Source of the DNA: Lotus japonicus | Taxonomy: Eukaryota; Streptophyta; Magnoliopsida; Fabales; Fabaceae | DNA length: 64,000 nucleotides | Direction: 5' to 3' | NCBI RefSeq assembly: GCF_012489685.1 | Contig: NC_080043.1 | Location: forward strand, 34,119,987 to 34,183,986 | In this document: positions 47,735 through 59,986 of the stretch, piece after piece | Position numbering within the stretch: position 1 is the first letter of the stretch | Layout: every line of letters starts with the position of its first letter | Made by a program: the position numbers and the translations under genes | The notes under the pieces: generated by a model | What the model was told of the DNA's origin: nothing | Database searches by the model: none | What the model saw: the letters and a program-made list of their open reading frames with translations, nothing else

Positions 47735-48869
47735 AAAATGGGTTTTTCTGCACCTTCTCAAACGGCTTCCACCATACTACCGTATACTTAAGTCAAATTC
47801 GGATGAAACTTAAGAATCTATACCTTGGATGTATTGTAGGAGTTTCATCGATTTGTTTTTTTTTGTGTTGACTCACTCACCAGTTGTTATTCCTCAGCAT
47901 TTCACACTGATTCCCTTGAAAGCTTCTTATTATGTGCTTTGCGTCAGATTTATGTTTTAACCAAACATGTCTTCTGGTAACCATTTCTTATATCTTGTGG
48001 CGGAGGAAAGAAATTTCTTTTACATCTTACCAAAGAAACCACCAGAATATACTTCCCTTTGAGGTCTAATCATTCATATCATCCAAAAAGGTTCACAAGT
48101 TCCTTCAATGTGAAAGCAACCATAAAGTTCCTTTCTTCATATTCTCCCCTAGTTTTAATACTCAACTTAGCAATCTTTCATTATCTATAATATAATAATT
48201 AATAACCATAAGAATCATAGTAATTTCAAAACTATCTTTTAGAAATGATAATCATGTCTTTCGTCATCTCTATCACTATCTTTTAGGAAAGAAATAATAA
48301 AGTCCTTCATTCTCTATTACTAATAAGCAACTTAACCAATTCATGAGGTTTTTGCATCTGCACAAGATTTAATACCTATCTCCAGACTATATTTTGCGGA
48401 TTTTGATCAATCCAATTTTGCCATAAAAAACAAACTAACAGAAAATTAGTAAGAACAAAACAATACCTAATCACTACAACAATTTCAACAGTAACTACAT
48501 ACCACAACATATTCAAATATTTAATACCAATCCAAACAAAATCAAACAAAATGCAGTCATGATGAGTTATCAACTAACAGTACAATCCTTTGATAATTAA
48601 AATTTTAGAAAATTACAATATTTAAGTACATCATAAGTACATAACTGAAACAAATTACTCCCACAGAAGCTTGTAAGCAAACTTACAAATTATCCACCCA
48701 AAACATTATATCACCACCAAGGATCAAACAACAAAATAAGCTTAACATTCACTGCCACACAAGTCCCAAAAAGAGGATGAAATTAACATAAGGTACAAAC
48801 TAAGCCATAACGTCCTGAACATCAAACTACTACATAAAAGTACTCCCCACTTCATTCATAGCCAAATCC
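47735..48869. other. Gene-free stretch between DUF674 copy 2 and the RPA-like gene
   Basis: AT-rich, no supported gene. The left part marks the end of homology to copy A. The right end is the 3' flank of the minus-strand RPA-like gene. Confidence 0.45.
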
Positions 48870-48898
48870 CTAAAGATCAAGTTTGACCTTCCTTGTCC

Positions 48899-51800
48899 TC
48901 ATCCTCTTGGCACGTTCCCAGAACTTGAATCGCGATCAGCAGAACAACCAGCAGCAGAAAGAACAGAAGAACATTCCACAGGTGAAATGTCATCAAGCGA
49001 AACAGCGATCCCCCCAATTTCTGACAGTTCACCAGAATAATCAGCCATATTGTCACTCAATGGATGATCATTTGATCCAGAAGCAAGTTTGGAAACAAAT
49101 GCATCGGTTATCAACTGGAAATGTAAGTTTTAATCTTAGTCAACATAAAATCAATTTTTTTGACAATAGAAGAACAAAATAATACCTTCGTAGGAGTATT
49201 AACAACAACTTTAGACTTGAACATTTCAATGACACCAAGATTATCACAGATCTTCTTTACTTTAAAAGAATCATCAAATTTCACACCATGGTCACAGACT
49301 TTCTCAACCTTGAAAAGGAACTCGCGCCCAACTATGTCCTTCACAGCATCAGGGTATTCACCAATAGAATCAATCTACAATAAAAGATTAAATGAAAATA
49401 AACAAATGTTCAGGGAACAAATGACCAAAACACAACATATATTACACACTAAATAGATTTCAAACAGAAACATGCACCTTGCTACCCAGAACCAAATCTT
49501 TGCAACTCTTTCTAATGATAGATTCACCATCAGTATCAAACATCACAAATGTAGCTGCTTCTTCCCCATCATAGACCTCAGCCTTAATTATAAACCTACA
49601 TAAATACCAAGAAACATCTAATAATTTAAACACCAATACAAATTACCTCAAATTTAACAATCAAACTAAACTTATAGACTTAAAGAACTTGCCTTGGAAT
49701 CAATTCAAGCACAAACATTGCGCATCCCCGACAGTAATAGAGACCTTGCTCAATAGTTAATGATTTATGACAGCGGCACGAGGTATAATACCATCTCTCC
49801 CCATCAACCAAATCACTTATTGTAGCCAATACTATGAATATACCCTCCTAAAAAACATAAACACATAAATAGGGTTCACTACTCTTATATATAGAAATTA
49901 ACACATCTACATATCTAACAAATATCAACAAATTCCAATATACAGATTACCTCTGCAGTGGAATGCAACTCCTGAATTGTCTTCCTAGGAAACTGGGAAA
50001 TAAACTCCTCATCAACAGTCACATAAGGAACCCCACCATCAATCTCACCAATAGGAATGTCAAAATCAATCCCATGCAATGCCAAACTACAAATAATAAC
50101 AAAGCACAATCAAGTAAATTTTATATATAGATATTAATATGAAAACTAACTTGAAAATTAAAACAATACCCATTCCGAAAAGAGGTCACTTCAGGAATAT
50201 CAGGGTTAAAAAGAATCTTAGTCCCATTCATGACATTTTGAATAACCACATTACCTAAAATATATAACCACAGAATTAAAATCATCAACTACCAATCAAC
50301 TAACAATACTTAAAAGGTAGAAAAAATTCAGATACAACATAACCAAATTAATTTAAAAAATACCTCTAAATGACTTAATTTTAGCCAACTGCACAACAAC
50401 AACCGGTAAGTTGCTCCCATTTCCAGCTAACAATTCCTTCACAATGTCCACATAGTTTCCAAAGAGAGCACACCTGACCTTACCCCTATCAAACCACACA
50501 CAAAATAAAGTAATTAAGTAAACAAACACAACTGATAAAAAAATAATAACTAAACATAATATTAGATGAAAATACTTGTCATCAATTAGCTCAAGCTCAA
50601 TCTTCCTTGTTACATTTCCAGATTTTTCATACTGCCTCTCACTTGGAACTTCTGTAAGTAATCCAATCTATATATATATGTAAAGCACACTTGAGTTTTT
50701 GCATTAAATACATAAGCAAAACTCAAGTGTGTATTAAAAGCAACCAAAAAAATAAAAAACTTTGTAATAAATATATTAAACAATAATAAAACTAAAATTA
50801 AAAAAATATATATTGTAAAAAACTATTCAACTACTACCATTAAATAAAAACATTCATAAACTTAAAATTTCCTTGAGTTTTGTATTTCACAAATATTAAA
50901 AATTAAATTAAATAAGAAAATAATATTTATTAGCAAATAATTTACATAAAATAATTTTAAAATTCAAAATATTCTATCTATATATATATAAAGGAGACTT
51001 GAGTTTTTTACATTAAATACATCAAGTAATTCCTACCTCTACATTAAAATGCACTAAAAATAAAGAATTTCATTTGCAATAAATATGTTAAATAATAAAA
51101 TTAAAACTGAATAAATTGTAATGTCAAAAACTATTCAACTACCAACATTAAATAATATATTTATAAACTTATTTATCTTCATTTTTATAATTATTTATAT
51201 ATTATATATTAATTACAAAATTTCCTATACATTTAAGTAAAAGCTAAATATAATGTGATAAAAAATTTTAACATATGTAGATAAAATATTAATTATTGAC
51301 CTCAACTTGAGAAAAAATTAAATTTATATAAAATAAATATATGAAATATCAGAAATAGTCAATGATTGAATACTCTTCGTAAAGATATACTTATAATTTT
51401 TTTAATAGTTACATGTGTTGTTTAATATAGATTGTTATAATGTTGTTTTGTGTTATTTTATAAAATAATTTTACATACATAAAAAATTAATATATTATAA
51501 TTATTTAAGTCTTTTAGAATATCTTTTTATATACATTAAAAAGTGTATAGAGTATACACAAGATGATATTTAGAATAAAATTTTATTAAATAATATTTTT
51601 ATATGGAAACATTATTTATAATTAAAATTAATTAATTTTACTAATAAAAAATTAGCAAATAGTTTTAAAATTAAAAAATGCCGCAATAATTTATAAAAAT
51701 ATTTTTAAAATTAACATTATTAAGTATGACGTGGATGTCAAAAAAGTATGACGTGTGTGTATTTTTTTCAGAAATTTATTCAATTATAAATTTTATCTAT

Positions 51801-53333
51801 TTTTTTTTCTTTTATTTGTTTGGAGGTGCAGGTTATTAGATAGTTGGATAATGCATTGGTTATACAGAGGGTGTAATTTTCATTTGCTTTTGGGTGTTTG
51901 TATGGGGTTTTTTGGCCATGTACTATGATGTTTTGACTCCTTTGAGATTTGGGTACTCTTTTTCCTAATTAGGATTTTTTCCCAATGAGTTTCTTCCTAC
52001 TAAGGTTTTAATGAGACCCTCTCTCAAAGTCATTATGTGGTCATTGGGTGGGGGTTTTGTATGCGACACGGACATGTGATTCGTTGCTGACCTGTTTTTG
52101 GAGGCTTTTTAATAATATGTTATTCAGTTTTCAAAAAAAAAAACTTAAAGAAGTATAACAGAGAAAAATAATTAAGGCTAAAATTAAAAATTAATTATTT
52201 TACTAAATAATATTTTAGAATATTAAAATTATAATTTATTGTAATTATAAAAGTTAAAGTTAATTAATTGTTGATAAAAAGTATAAGAAAACGTTGATAT
52301 AATTTTACTGGTGATATTAAAACTTATTAATTGATTTAAAATATTTGAAATGCACTTTATAATTTATTGTATGTTTTAATAAATTCATTTTTAAATTTTT
52401 AAAATTATTATAATGCTAACTATTAAATTTGAATAGTATTAATTATTTAAAGAAAACTCTAATACTCATAATGAAATGTTTTAACACAATTATTTTTATT
52501 TTATTATAATTTATATGTAAAAAATGTTTATTTTTTTAAACTATAATAAATTTTATATTATGTTGATAAAATTGTAAAAACACCCGTGCAACGCACGGGT
52601 TTTATATCTAGTATAATCTAAAACAAAAACAATACACAAAAATATTATTTCAAATCAACAGCAAGGCACATTACACATTACACATTGCTGATAAAAGAAA
52701 AACTATTTATGGTATCTATCATAACAAAAAACTATTTAACAAAATCATATACATTGCTAACAAAAATTGAATCTATACTAATCTGTACTAATAACTACAA
52801 GGTCAAAGATTTACCTATGAGATAATCAGAATCCCCCAAAGTAGCCTCAATCTCAGCAGAGTTCTTCAATGTCAACCCAACAGTTGGAATGATATCACAA
52901 GAATCAGGGACAGCACGAGTCCTTGAAGTGAAAAATATCTTGTACTCATGTTCACATGCACGAAATGCACCACCATTTACACCAACAGCAAAATAGGTTA
53001 TCTTATACACATTACCATCAGCAAATTCACCTCGAAACTTCGGCATGTAATTCTTGTTAATATAAGCTTCAATTTTGACTCCCTACACAAAAAAGAAAAA
53101 TCAACACACAAACAATATTAAACATAATGTCGTTGAATAAAGCAAATTACCAACAAAAAAACACAAATAACAACCTGTTCATCAATTAGGACAAGATTAA
53201 TGGCATAAGGTTTGGAAGGATCACCGACAGGAAACATCTCCCACACACGAAGAACGCGAACCTTGACTTTCCAGGTTTCTTTCCCAGGGAATAAAGATCG
53301 CAGCGGATTAAAAGTACCAGCTGTATAAGCCAT
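48899..53333 (-). CDS. RPA70-like single-stranded-DNA-binding protein, split by a Helitron
   Basis: Ten exons: 53,175-53,333; 52,815-53,082; 52,612-52,617 joined to 50,576-50,666 (one exon cut by a Helitron); 50,364-50,485; 50,170-50,254; 49,951-50,086; 49,693-49,847; 49,478-49,595; 49,186-49,374; 48,899-49,114. With the Helitron left out they sum to 1,545 nt with no stop before the end, 514 residues. The first OB fold (DUF223-like) has KVRVLRVWEMFPVGD. The second OB fold has VPSERQYEKSGNVTRK and KVRCALFGNYVD. The C-terminal fold has a zinc ribbon at about 313-331 (CRC...CRGC). This is the plan of the large replication protein A subunit, which binds single-stranded DNA in the nucleus. Intron 7 uses a GC donor (CCAAG|GCAAGT). 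A likely 1-bp loss near 48,915 removes a basic tail. It may be a decaying paralogue. Confidence 0.82.
50667..52611 (+). mobile_element. Helitron inserted in exon 3 of the RPA-like gene
   Basis: 1,945 bp. It starts TCTATATATATATG and ends CTAG (52,608-52,611), with the hairpin CCCGTGC-AAC-GCACGGG at 52,583-52,599 about eight bases before the end. It is inserted between A (50,666) and T (52,612) without target duplication. All of these are Helitron hallmarks. Removing it restores an exon whose length and frame fit both neighbours. No Rep/helicase is encoded, so it is non-autonomous. A second, LINE-like piece is nested inside. Confidence 0.88.
51785..52143 (+). mobile_element. LINE 3' end nested in the Helitron
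   Basis: A G/T-rich block stands out from the AT-rich Helitron body. It holds phrases typical of plant L1 3' ends (TTTTTTCCCAATGAGTTTC, AAGGTTTTAATGAGAC) and ends in a run of A at 52,133-52,143. No target duplication could be fixed. Confidence 0.5.
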
Positions 53334-53357
53334 CAATAAGATTATGTTGGATAGCAA

Positions 53358-55660
53358 TTCTCAGATAAAAACACAAATCACAAAAGGTAAAATGAAGTGA
53401 GCAAGCACAAAGAAACAGCAAAGCATGACAGTATTTATAGACAATTGTAAAGCAAAACAACTGACACGAACTCCTTCTCAGTTTTCTCTCTTTCTTAAAG
53501 CAAAACAACTGACAATTTACAATTAAATCTAAATGACCAAAAATATACAGGCTGTATCAAATTGGATACCAACCACTCTTGTACTAACCTGACTTCTATA
53601 GAAGCTTCAGCAGGAGAACAAACAGCAACTCCTTCTCAGTTTTCTCTCTTTCTGACAATTGCATCTCACTATTCCCCTATGTTCGTTCAAACTTAACCCT
53701 AGTCCAAAATCACATCAAGGGAAAATTTTGGCTAACCCATACTCGATTGACTCAAATTACGTCAGTATGATGAAATCTCCAGCACTCAGCAAATCAATCA
53801 AGAAGCACGAGAAAGACTAACCAAATCAACAAACTCAACTCTTTCTAATATTTAACTCAATCATAAGACAGGTCCTCAGTACTTCCACAATCTGATTCAC
53901 TAATCACCAAACCTAATCCCCAATGGAGAAGAACCGACTACACCATTCAAAATCAAAATCGTTCTCTTCTCCTTCAAAATTCTACCCACTACACTTACAC
54001 ACATCAGGTACTATCAACCTACCCCTCAAACAATTGACGACAGACTAACATCATTACAGAGGACCGGAAAACGCAACCAACACTATTCCCATTCATCATC
54101 TCCATCTTCAACCAAAGAATGACATCAGGTTGAGAGGAGTCAGGTCAGAGAAACTACTGGGCTTCCTCTTTGGGCCAGCCCAACAACATCCACAAATGAT
54201 CAATGGTGAAAACTAAATATAAGCAAGTGGGGCCACTAAAAAAGGAAATTAACGGCCAGGATTGAGAGCTTTCTTAGGAACAATGTTCCTTCAAGCTCTC
54301 TTTTCAAGTTTAGTAGATTCTCTCTTCTCTCCACTTCACTTTCACTTTAAGTGAGGTGAAGCAAAACTTTATCCAATAGCTAACTACCAGCATACAATCA
54401 ACATATAGCAGAAAGACACCATTTCAGAAGGTTAGTACATGAATGATAAGATAAATAAACTAACGCAAATCTTTTCTGTTACAATATCAAGTAGTAATAC
54501 TTTCTTTCTTCTTCCTTCTTTTCATAATGTACTAAATTCCTCCTAAATCATCATTCATCACAAAATGAAGCAATCCCATCTCACATAGACGAGTCAGCTT
54601 GCAAGGCGCTACAAAAAGTCACAGGGATTCTTGATGGGGACCATGGAGAGAAAGGCCCAAGTGACGCAACATGCCAAAAAGGAATTCTTGAAATAAGAAA
54701 AGGTTTTCTTTATTAACATTATACAAGCCAAAGAACCTGAGAAGTACAAGTTAGCTGCTAGGAAGAAAGAAGCAAAAATATGGATTCCAGATACCACCAG
54801 TATGTCAGTGCAAGAGTATGGTGAAGAAGAATTCAGTAAATAGCACTTATCTATTTATGCTTCCCAAGAGTGCAAAGCTTCCTTTCTCTTCAGTTTATAG
54901 GATTCATCTTCCCTAGAAGCTAATGACTGGGCATCAAATTAATTTTATTTTCTCTGATATTTGTCCACTTCTATTTATGATTAAGGTGAACCACAATATG
55001 AATGCATTAGTACAAGCTATGATGCAAGAAATAAAAGTAAAAGCATTCAACCTCAATAATTTTTTTACAAATTTGCTATAGTCCTTTAATTTGGAAACAA
55101 ATACCCAATACCTCTGCAGGAACAACAAAGGTAATCTTTTTTTTTTTAACTCAACAAAGGTAATCCTAGCAGAACTAGAGCAGTGCCACAAGTCTATGTT
55201 CCAAGTTTTATTGAGACATGAAGAATTAACACAGATCTTTTAGCCTTATACTCAATTGAAAATCTTAGGAAAAAATTGTATCAGGATAATATTGCTAACA
55301 GAATATTCTTAGAGCATTAAATTATGACCAAAACGAATTCTTTTAAGCTCAATCTTGAAATCTGACTGAGAAGATACACACAAATTTAAATGTACTTTTT
55401 TTTTCTATTTGTATACCCGATTTTAAAAACTGTGCAGCATGAAAAATGTGGAATGCTAAAGAATATTTCATGAATACATTTTCAAGTAGTACCCACAAAA
55501 CCTGGCCGTTCAATATTTCAACACTTAAACTCCACGAACCTGAAGAGAAGAAACGAAAAACAGTAACTAGAAATAATAGTAGGTGAAGGCAAACCACGGT
55601 CTACGATATTCTTGGCTATATTGTTCATTACACAGGCTGAAATAGCAAGTGATCGAGAAC
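53358..55660. other. Gene-free stretch upstream of the RPA-like gene
   Basis: Promoter side of the RPA-like gene and 3' side of DUF674 copy 3. A pyrimidine-rich patch lies at 54,290-54,350. I see no coding sequence with a recognisable domain and no clear repeat. Confidence 0.4.
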
Positions 55661-58600
55661 TTAGGCTTCTAGATTAGGTTCCTCCTTTAAAACATCATCA
55701 AGCCTCTGCCTCTTGTTTTGTGTATACTTCGATGTCAATGTTGATCCTTGTTTTGCCACATCCAAAAAGTCCTCCAGGCCACTAGTCAAGGTAAACTTTG
55801 ATGTCAAGGAAGCTCCAAGGAGGCTCAAGGCCTGTACCACAAAGGAGGGGAGAGAAAAGAAGGAAGATCAGAGATGTTGAAAACAAGAAGAAAAAAAAAG
55901 GCTTAAATAAGTTTTTGGTCCCTAACGTTTACCATATGTTTGGCATTGGTCCCTCGTCGGAGTAAAGGTGGGCTTTAGTCCCTAACCTTTGTCAAAAGGT
56001 TTGGTTTTGGTCCCTCCGGAGCTCTCGGTCAACGCCGGAGCTCCGGTGGCTCATGTGACATTGTCACATCAGATTAATGAACATGATGTGAAATTTTTTT
56101 TATTTCCAATTAAAATTAACGAAAAAAATGAAATTAACAATTTTTTATAAACCCTTATTCATCACCATGTTCAACATTTCCATCATCATCTCCAACAAAA
56201 AAACCCAACCCAGAACCATCTTCAACAACAAAAAAATTCCATTCAACATTTTTCCTCCTTCCAGTTGATATCAACATGACCACATCCTATTAACTAAACA
56301 TGACCACATCCTATTAAACCTGCCAAAATCCCCAGACCTCACGAAACAAAAAACCAGAGGGAGAAATTCATAAACCAGGTTTAAGATGTATCAAACTCGA
56401 CAAGAGCATCCAAAAAAGAAGCACTCTACCACATCAAAAGGATCATGAAGTATTCCCATCACACAATCAGAAATGATTCGAGACCCTCCAAAAGCACTAC
56501 TCCCAACAGAGAATCGAAAACTTGCAAAGCAATAATCCAGAATTATAGACACTGCAGACAAAGAATTGGGTTTCCAAGCCACTCTGCTACAGATCTGGAA
56601 CACCGTTTGATGGTCGATGGCTGCACCGTTTGGAGGTGACGGCGGTGTGTTGGTGGTGGCTCTGGTAGAAGAAGGGTTGGGGAATGAGAAATTAGGTTTT
56701 GGGCTCAGGTAGTCAAAGGGGATTAAGAATTTAATTAGATATCTTTTTTTAATTAATTAGTTTTTTTAAAAAAAAAAAAATTAACACCTGACCTCGTTAA
56801 TCTCACGTGGCAATGCCACATGGGCCACCGGAGCTCCGGCGTTGACCGAGAGCTCCGGAGGGATCAAAACCAAACCTTTTGATAAAGGTTAGGGACTAAA
56901 GCTCACCTTTACTCCGGCGAGGGACCAATGCCAAACATATGGTAAAGGTTAGGGACCAAAAACTTATTTAAGCCGAAAAAAAATGATAAATGTAGTAAGT
57001 AATAACAGTAACCTTACCTCTGCTTCCCCAATGGTCAACACCTTCACTTCAATATCATCAAGGGGAAGGTTTAATTCTTTCAAATATGAATAGCAAGAAA
57101 TAGCAGACAGTAGTTTCACTTTTAGATCATCTCCTACACCATATAATGCTGGTCTCTTCACAAATCCCACAACACCTTCTTTCAATCTGTTGGGGGATCT
57201 CGGGTCCAGCGCGGTCAAGGTTCTTGGATTGTAAACTAATCCCCTTGATTTAGAAATAACTCCTCCCTCTATTGTTACTACTTGATCTACATTTCCTTGA
57301 TACTTTACATAAACCGTCCTTGTTTTTCTTGTATCAGCAGTACCATAATAATAGCTAGGGGGTTCTACATCAGGAATGTTGAGAGGCTGATTTGGACAAC
57401 CAAACTGCAGTGCCAATCCAGGATTGAGTAATAAAGGATGCGAGTCTGTACACCATGAAGAGTCCAAGGTTTCCACGCTCATATACAAGTTATCAACACA
57501 TCCAACAAAAGAGTTACCACCCAAAAGCTTTACAACGGACCCTAATGGTATGGTAAGAAAGCTAAAAATGAAGTCAACAAAATCTTCATTGGCTTCGGCA
57601 AAGATTATCTTGTTCTGAGATTTACTTCGCACTACCTTAACATCCATTTTACTGTCATCAGTCTTAGGCCTTGCCCTAACTGCTGATGCAAACTGGTGCA
57701 GTGGGTCATCTTTCTTCTTAGAGTCACATCCCAAAATTGCATTGGTTAGAGGCTCATGAGAGGTTAAGGCATACTTGAGGATCTTCAATATCTAAACATT
57801 AAGTTGACAGAAGGGAACTTTTAGTCAAGATAACAAACAAACCACATCTGTTTAACTCTCCATTTCTCTTTTTTTTTTATGTTTTTTTATTTCACTAATA
57901 AGATGAAATCACATGATGAACATACAAGATGTTAAAACCATACAATAATAGTATGACAAAGTCTCACAAGTAATCCTTCATAATATTGAGAGTGACCACT
58001 AACTAACTGATGTTCACCCATCTCCTTTATAGTAACACCAAGAAATTTAGAAGCAGTTTATGCCGAGACATGAACGCTTAGATCCTATGTCAAATAACAA
58101 TTCTCTTTTTTTATAGGCAAATGTTAGTGATTAGTTGTTAGTAAGTTAGAAAATTCCTTCAAATTTATCTTCCTGGATTCGAACCCTAACCCTTGACCTT
58201 CCCCTCCCCAACCCTTATGTCCTATAGCTCTTACCACTTGCGCTAATTCTCGGGGACATATCAAATAACAATTCATTAGTTTTCTAAAGTAAAACAAACT
58301 TCATGTTATGGGGTACACGAAATAGAGTTTCTGATAGAATTACCTCGTGCTTGCCAATATTTTGTGTGATTTCCTCCAATTGAGTCAAGTCTGAATACCC
58401 CATTTTCAGCAGCAGCGGCACAGAGTTCACAAAAGAATTAGGCACAATCTTCAAATCATCAAAGACCAGAAACGATGTCTCATTTTGTTTCACAAAGACT
58501 CCACCTTTGGCTTCCACACTACCCGGGGAATCCAAATTATGGGGTTCTCTAACGGGTTTTCCACAGGTACAAACCAGGTTGGGAAAAGTAGTGAACTTGT

Positions 58601-59003
58601 CACAGGAACCGCACACATAAACCTTCCTTGCGGGCTCTGTGTCATCAACATTCAAAACCAGCTTCGAGCAAAGCGCTTCACAGGGGTTCCGGGGACGCAG
58701 CAGCATCTGCTTGCAGACAGGGTTCCATACATCGTTAGGGGAGAGATTCTGGACGCTTTGGTAGAGATTGTTGATGCTGCTAGGGAACGGTGGCTCTGGG
58801 AGCTGTTGATCGTTGTTGTTGTTGCTGTTCGTGGTGGTGGTGACAAGGCGAGTGATGGTGCCGAGTGGAAGGGACAGAAAACTGAAGAGGGTGTCGACGA
58901 AGTCGTTGGTTGCTTCAACTGCGACAACTTTGTTGGTTTGTTTGTCGAACAAGATTTTGATGGGAAGGGTTTTTGTCTCTTGTGGCTGCGATTGGGAAGC
59001 CAT
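55661..59003 (-). CDS. DUF674 family protein, intact copy 3
   Basis: Three exons on the minus strand: 58,344-59,003 (220 codons), 57,018-57,791 (258 codons), 55,661-55,831 (56 codons and TAA); 534 residues, no internal stop, all junctions phase 0. Donors are GAG|GTAATT and GAG|GTAAGG; acceptors are TTTAG|ATA and TACAG|GCC. The start is the ATG at 59,001-59,003 (MASQSQPQETKTLP), the same as in copy 1. Module 1 has KILFDKQTNKVVAVEATNDF and a CGSC...CTCG cysteine pattern; module 2 has KSQNKIIFAEANEDFVDFIF. The short exon 3 begins ALSLLGASLTSK and is charged at its end. DUF674 is a plant family of unknown function. Intron 1 holds a SINE and intron 2 a MULE-type element, both avoided by the reading frame. 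This is the only undamaged member here. Confidence 0.88.
55900..56974. mobile_element. MULE-type TIR element in intron 2 of DUF674 copy 3
   Basis: 1,075 bp with inverted ends of about 170 bp: GGCTTAAATAAGTTTTTGG at the left, and TTTTTGG...CTTATTTAAGCC mirrored at the right. Both ends share GGTCCCT, GGTTTGGTTTTGG and GAGCTCCGG blocks. Flanking A-rich nonamers (55,891-55,899 and 56,975-56,983) differ at one base, as expected for a 9-bp duplication. Copies 1 and 2 lack it at the same intron position (14,885; 45,365). The interior (about 56,150-56,700) has short open frames without a recognised domain and could be captured DNA. Confidence 0.82.
58104..58260 (-). mobile_element. tRNA-derived SINE in intron 1 of DUF674 copy 3
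   Basis: On the minus strand it shows an A box (TTAGCGCAAGTGGTAAGAG), a perfect B box (GGTTCGAATCC), the family body and an A-rich tail. It is flanked by the 14-bp direct repeat TCAAATAACAATTC (58,090-58,103 and 58,261-58,274). This is the best-preserved of three relatives in the window. Confidence 0.88.
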
Positions 59004-59125
59004 GACACACACATGCAGAAGCACAAACCTAAATTGGCGTGGCTCTTTCAAAACATTATTTATTTTGGTGCATACTAGGATACCTCAACGTTTACTCAGG
59101 TATGATACAGAAATAAGTTAGGGTA

Positions 59126-59133
59126 TGACGTGG
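59126..59133 (+). promoter_or_regulatory. Possible bZIP-type element between divergent genes
   Basis: TGACGTGG, followed at once by ACCAATTAG with a CCAAT core. It lies in the about 260-bp space between the start codon of DUF674 copy 3 (minus) and the probable 5' leader of the B3 gene (plus), so it could act on both. Only the motif is seen. Confidence 0.3.
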
Positions 59134-59986
59134 ACCAATTAGAAAGGTGCATGTGGCAAGGAATTTATTTTTTGTTATTTCATTTTTTAATAACCGAAAA
59201 AGGGAAAAAGAAATTAAGTTAACCTTAGTTAACCGAAGTTAACCCAAGGTGGCAGATAGTCAGAGTTGAATGACTACTCCACTTTTCACCTTCCCAACAT
59301 TTTCAAAGTTCAAAGTCACCTTCGCTGAGAAGCTTTATCTTCCCGGAGAAGCTCTACTGTTTCCAAGCAAAGACCAAGCTCAGTGCAACTCCGCCGGTCC
59401 TTCGTCTCACTCTTTCAAGGTACCGCTTAGTTCTTCGTCTCACTCTTTCCCTTTCCCCTCTCTTCCTCCTTTATCGTTACGTTTTTCAGTTTCAGTTTAA
59501 GTTTTCCGTTTTGTATCTGATGTCGGTTTCCATTTACTTTTGGTTTTTGTTTTGTTTACATGCTTTGGTTCGTGTCTTGTTCGTGAAGGGATTTTAGGGA
59601 TTTTGTGTTGCATGTTGATATTGTTGCGGTGTTTGCCCATGGGTTCAGTGTTTGAGGTTTTGTTTTTCGATTATAGGTTTAATCCAATCTTTGTTGATAT
59701 GGGGTTAATGTTGGCATATTGAATAAAAAAAATTCAACGGAATTTTGATCTGGGATAGGGTTTGTGGTTGGTAATCTCTTTGACTTTTCTCTTTTGTTTT
59801 TTGGTTGAGGTTTTTCTCTGTTGTTGATGTTGTTGTTTACAGATATGACATATGTTCAGGATTGGTAATGTGTATGACATATGCTTGTTGATAATTTTTT
59901 TTTTGATTCATAAGTGGCTTGTTTTGTCCATTCTGTTGATATCTTTTAGGTGATTTAATCTACCTAAATTTTTTTATTGTGAAGCA

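Noticed and set aside
53358..55660. Small genes between the RPA-like gene and DUF674 copy 3
   Set aside because: Several 60-85 codon frames exist, but none has a recognisable motif, good context or conserved splice sites.
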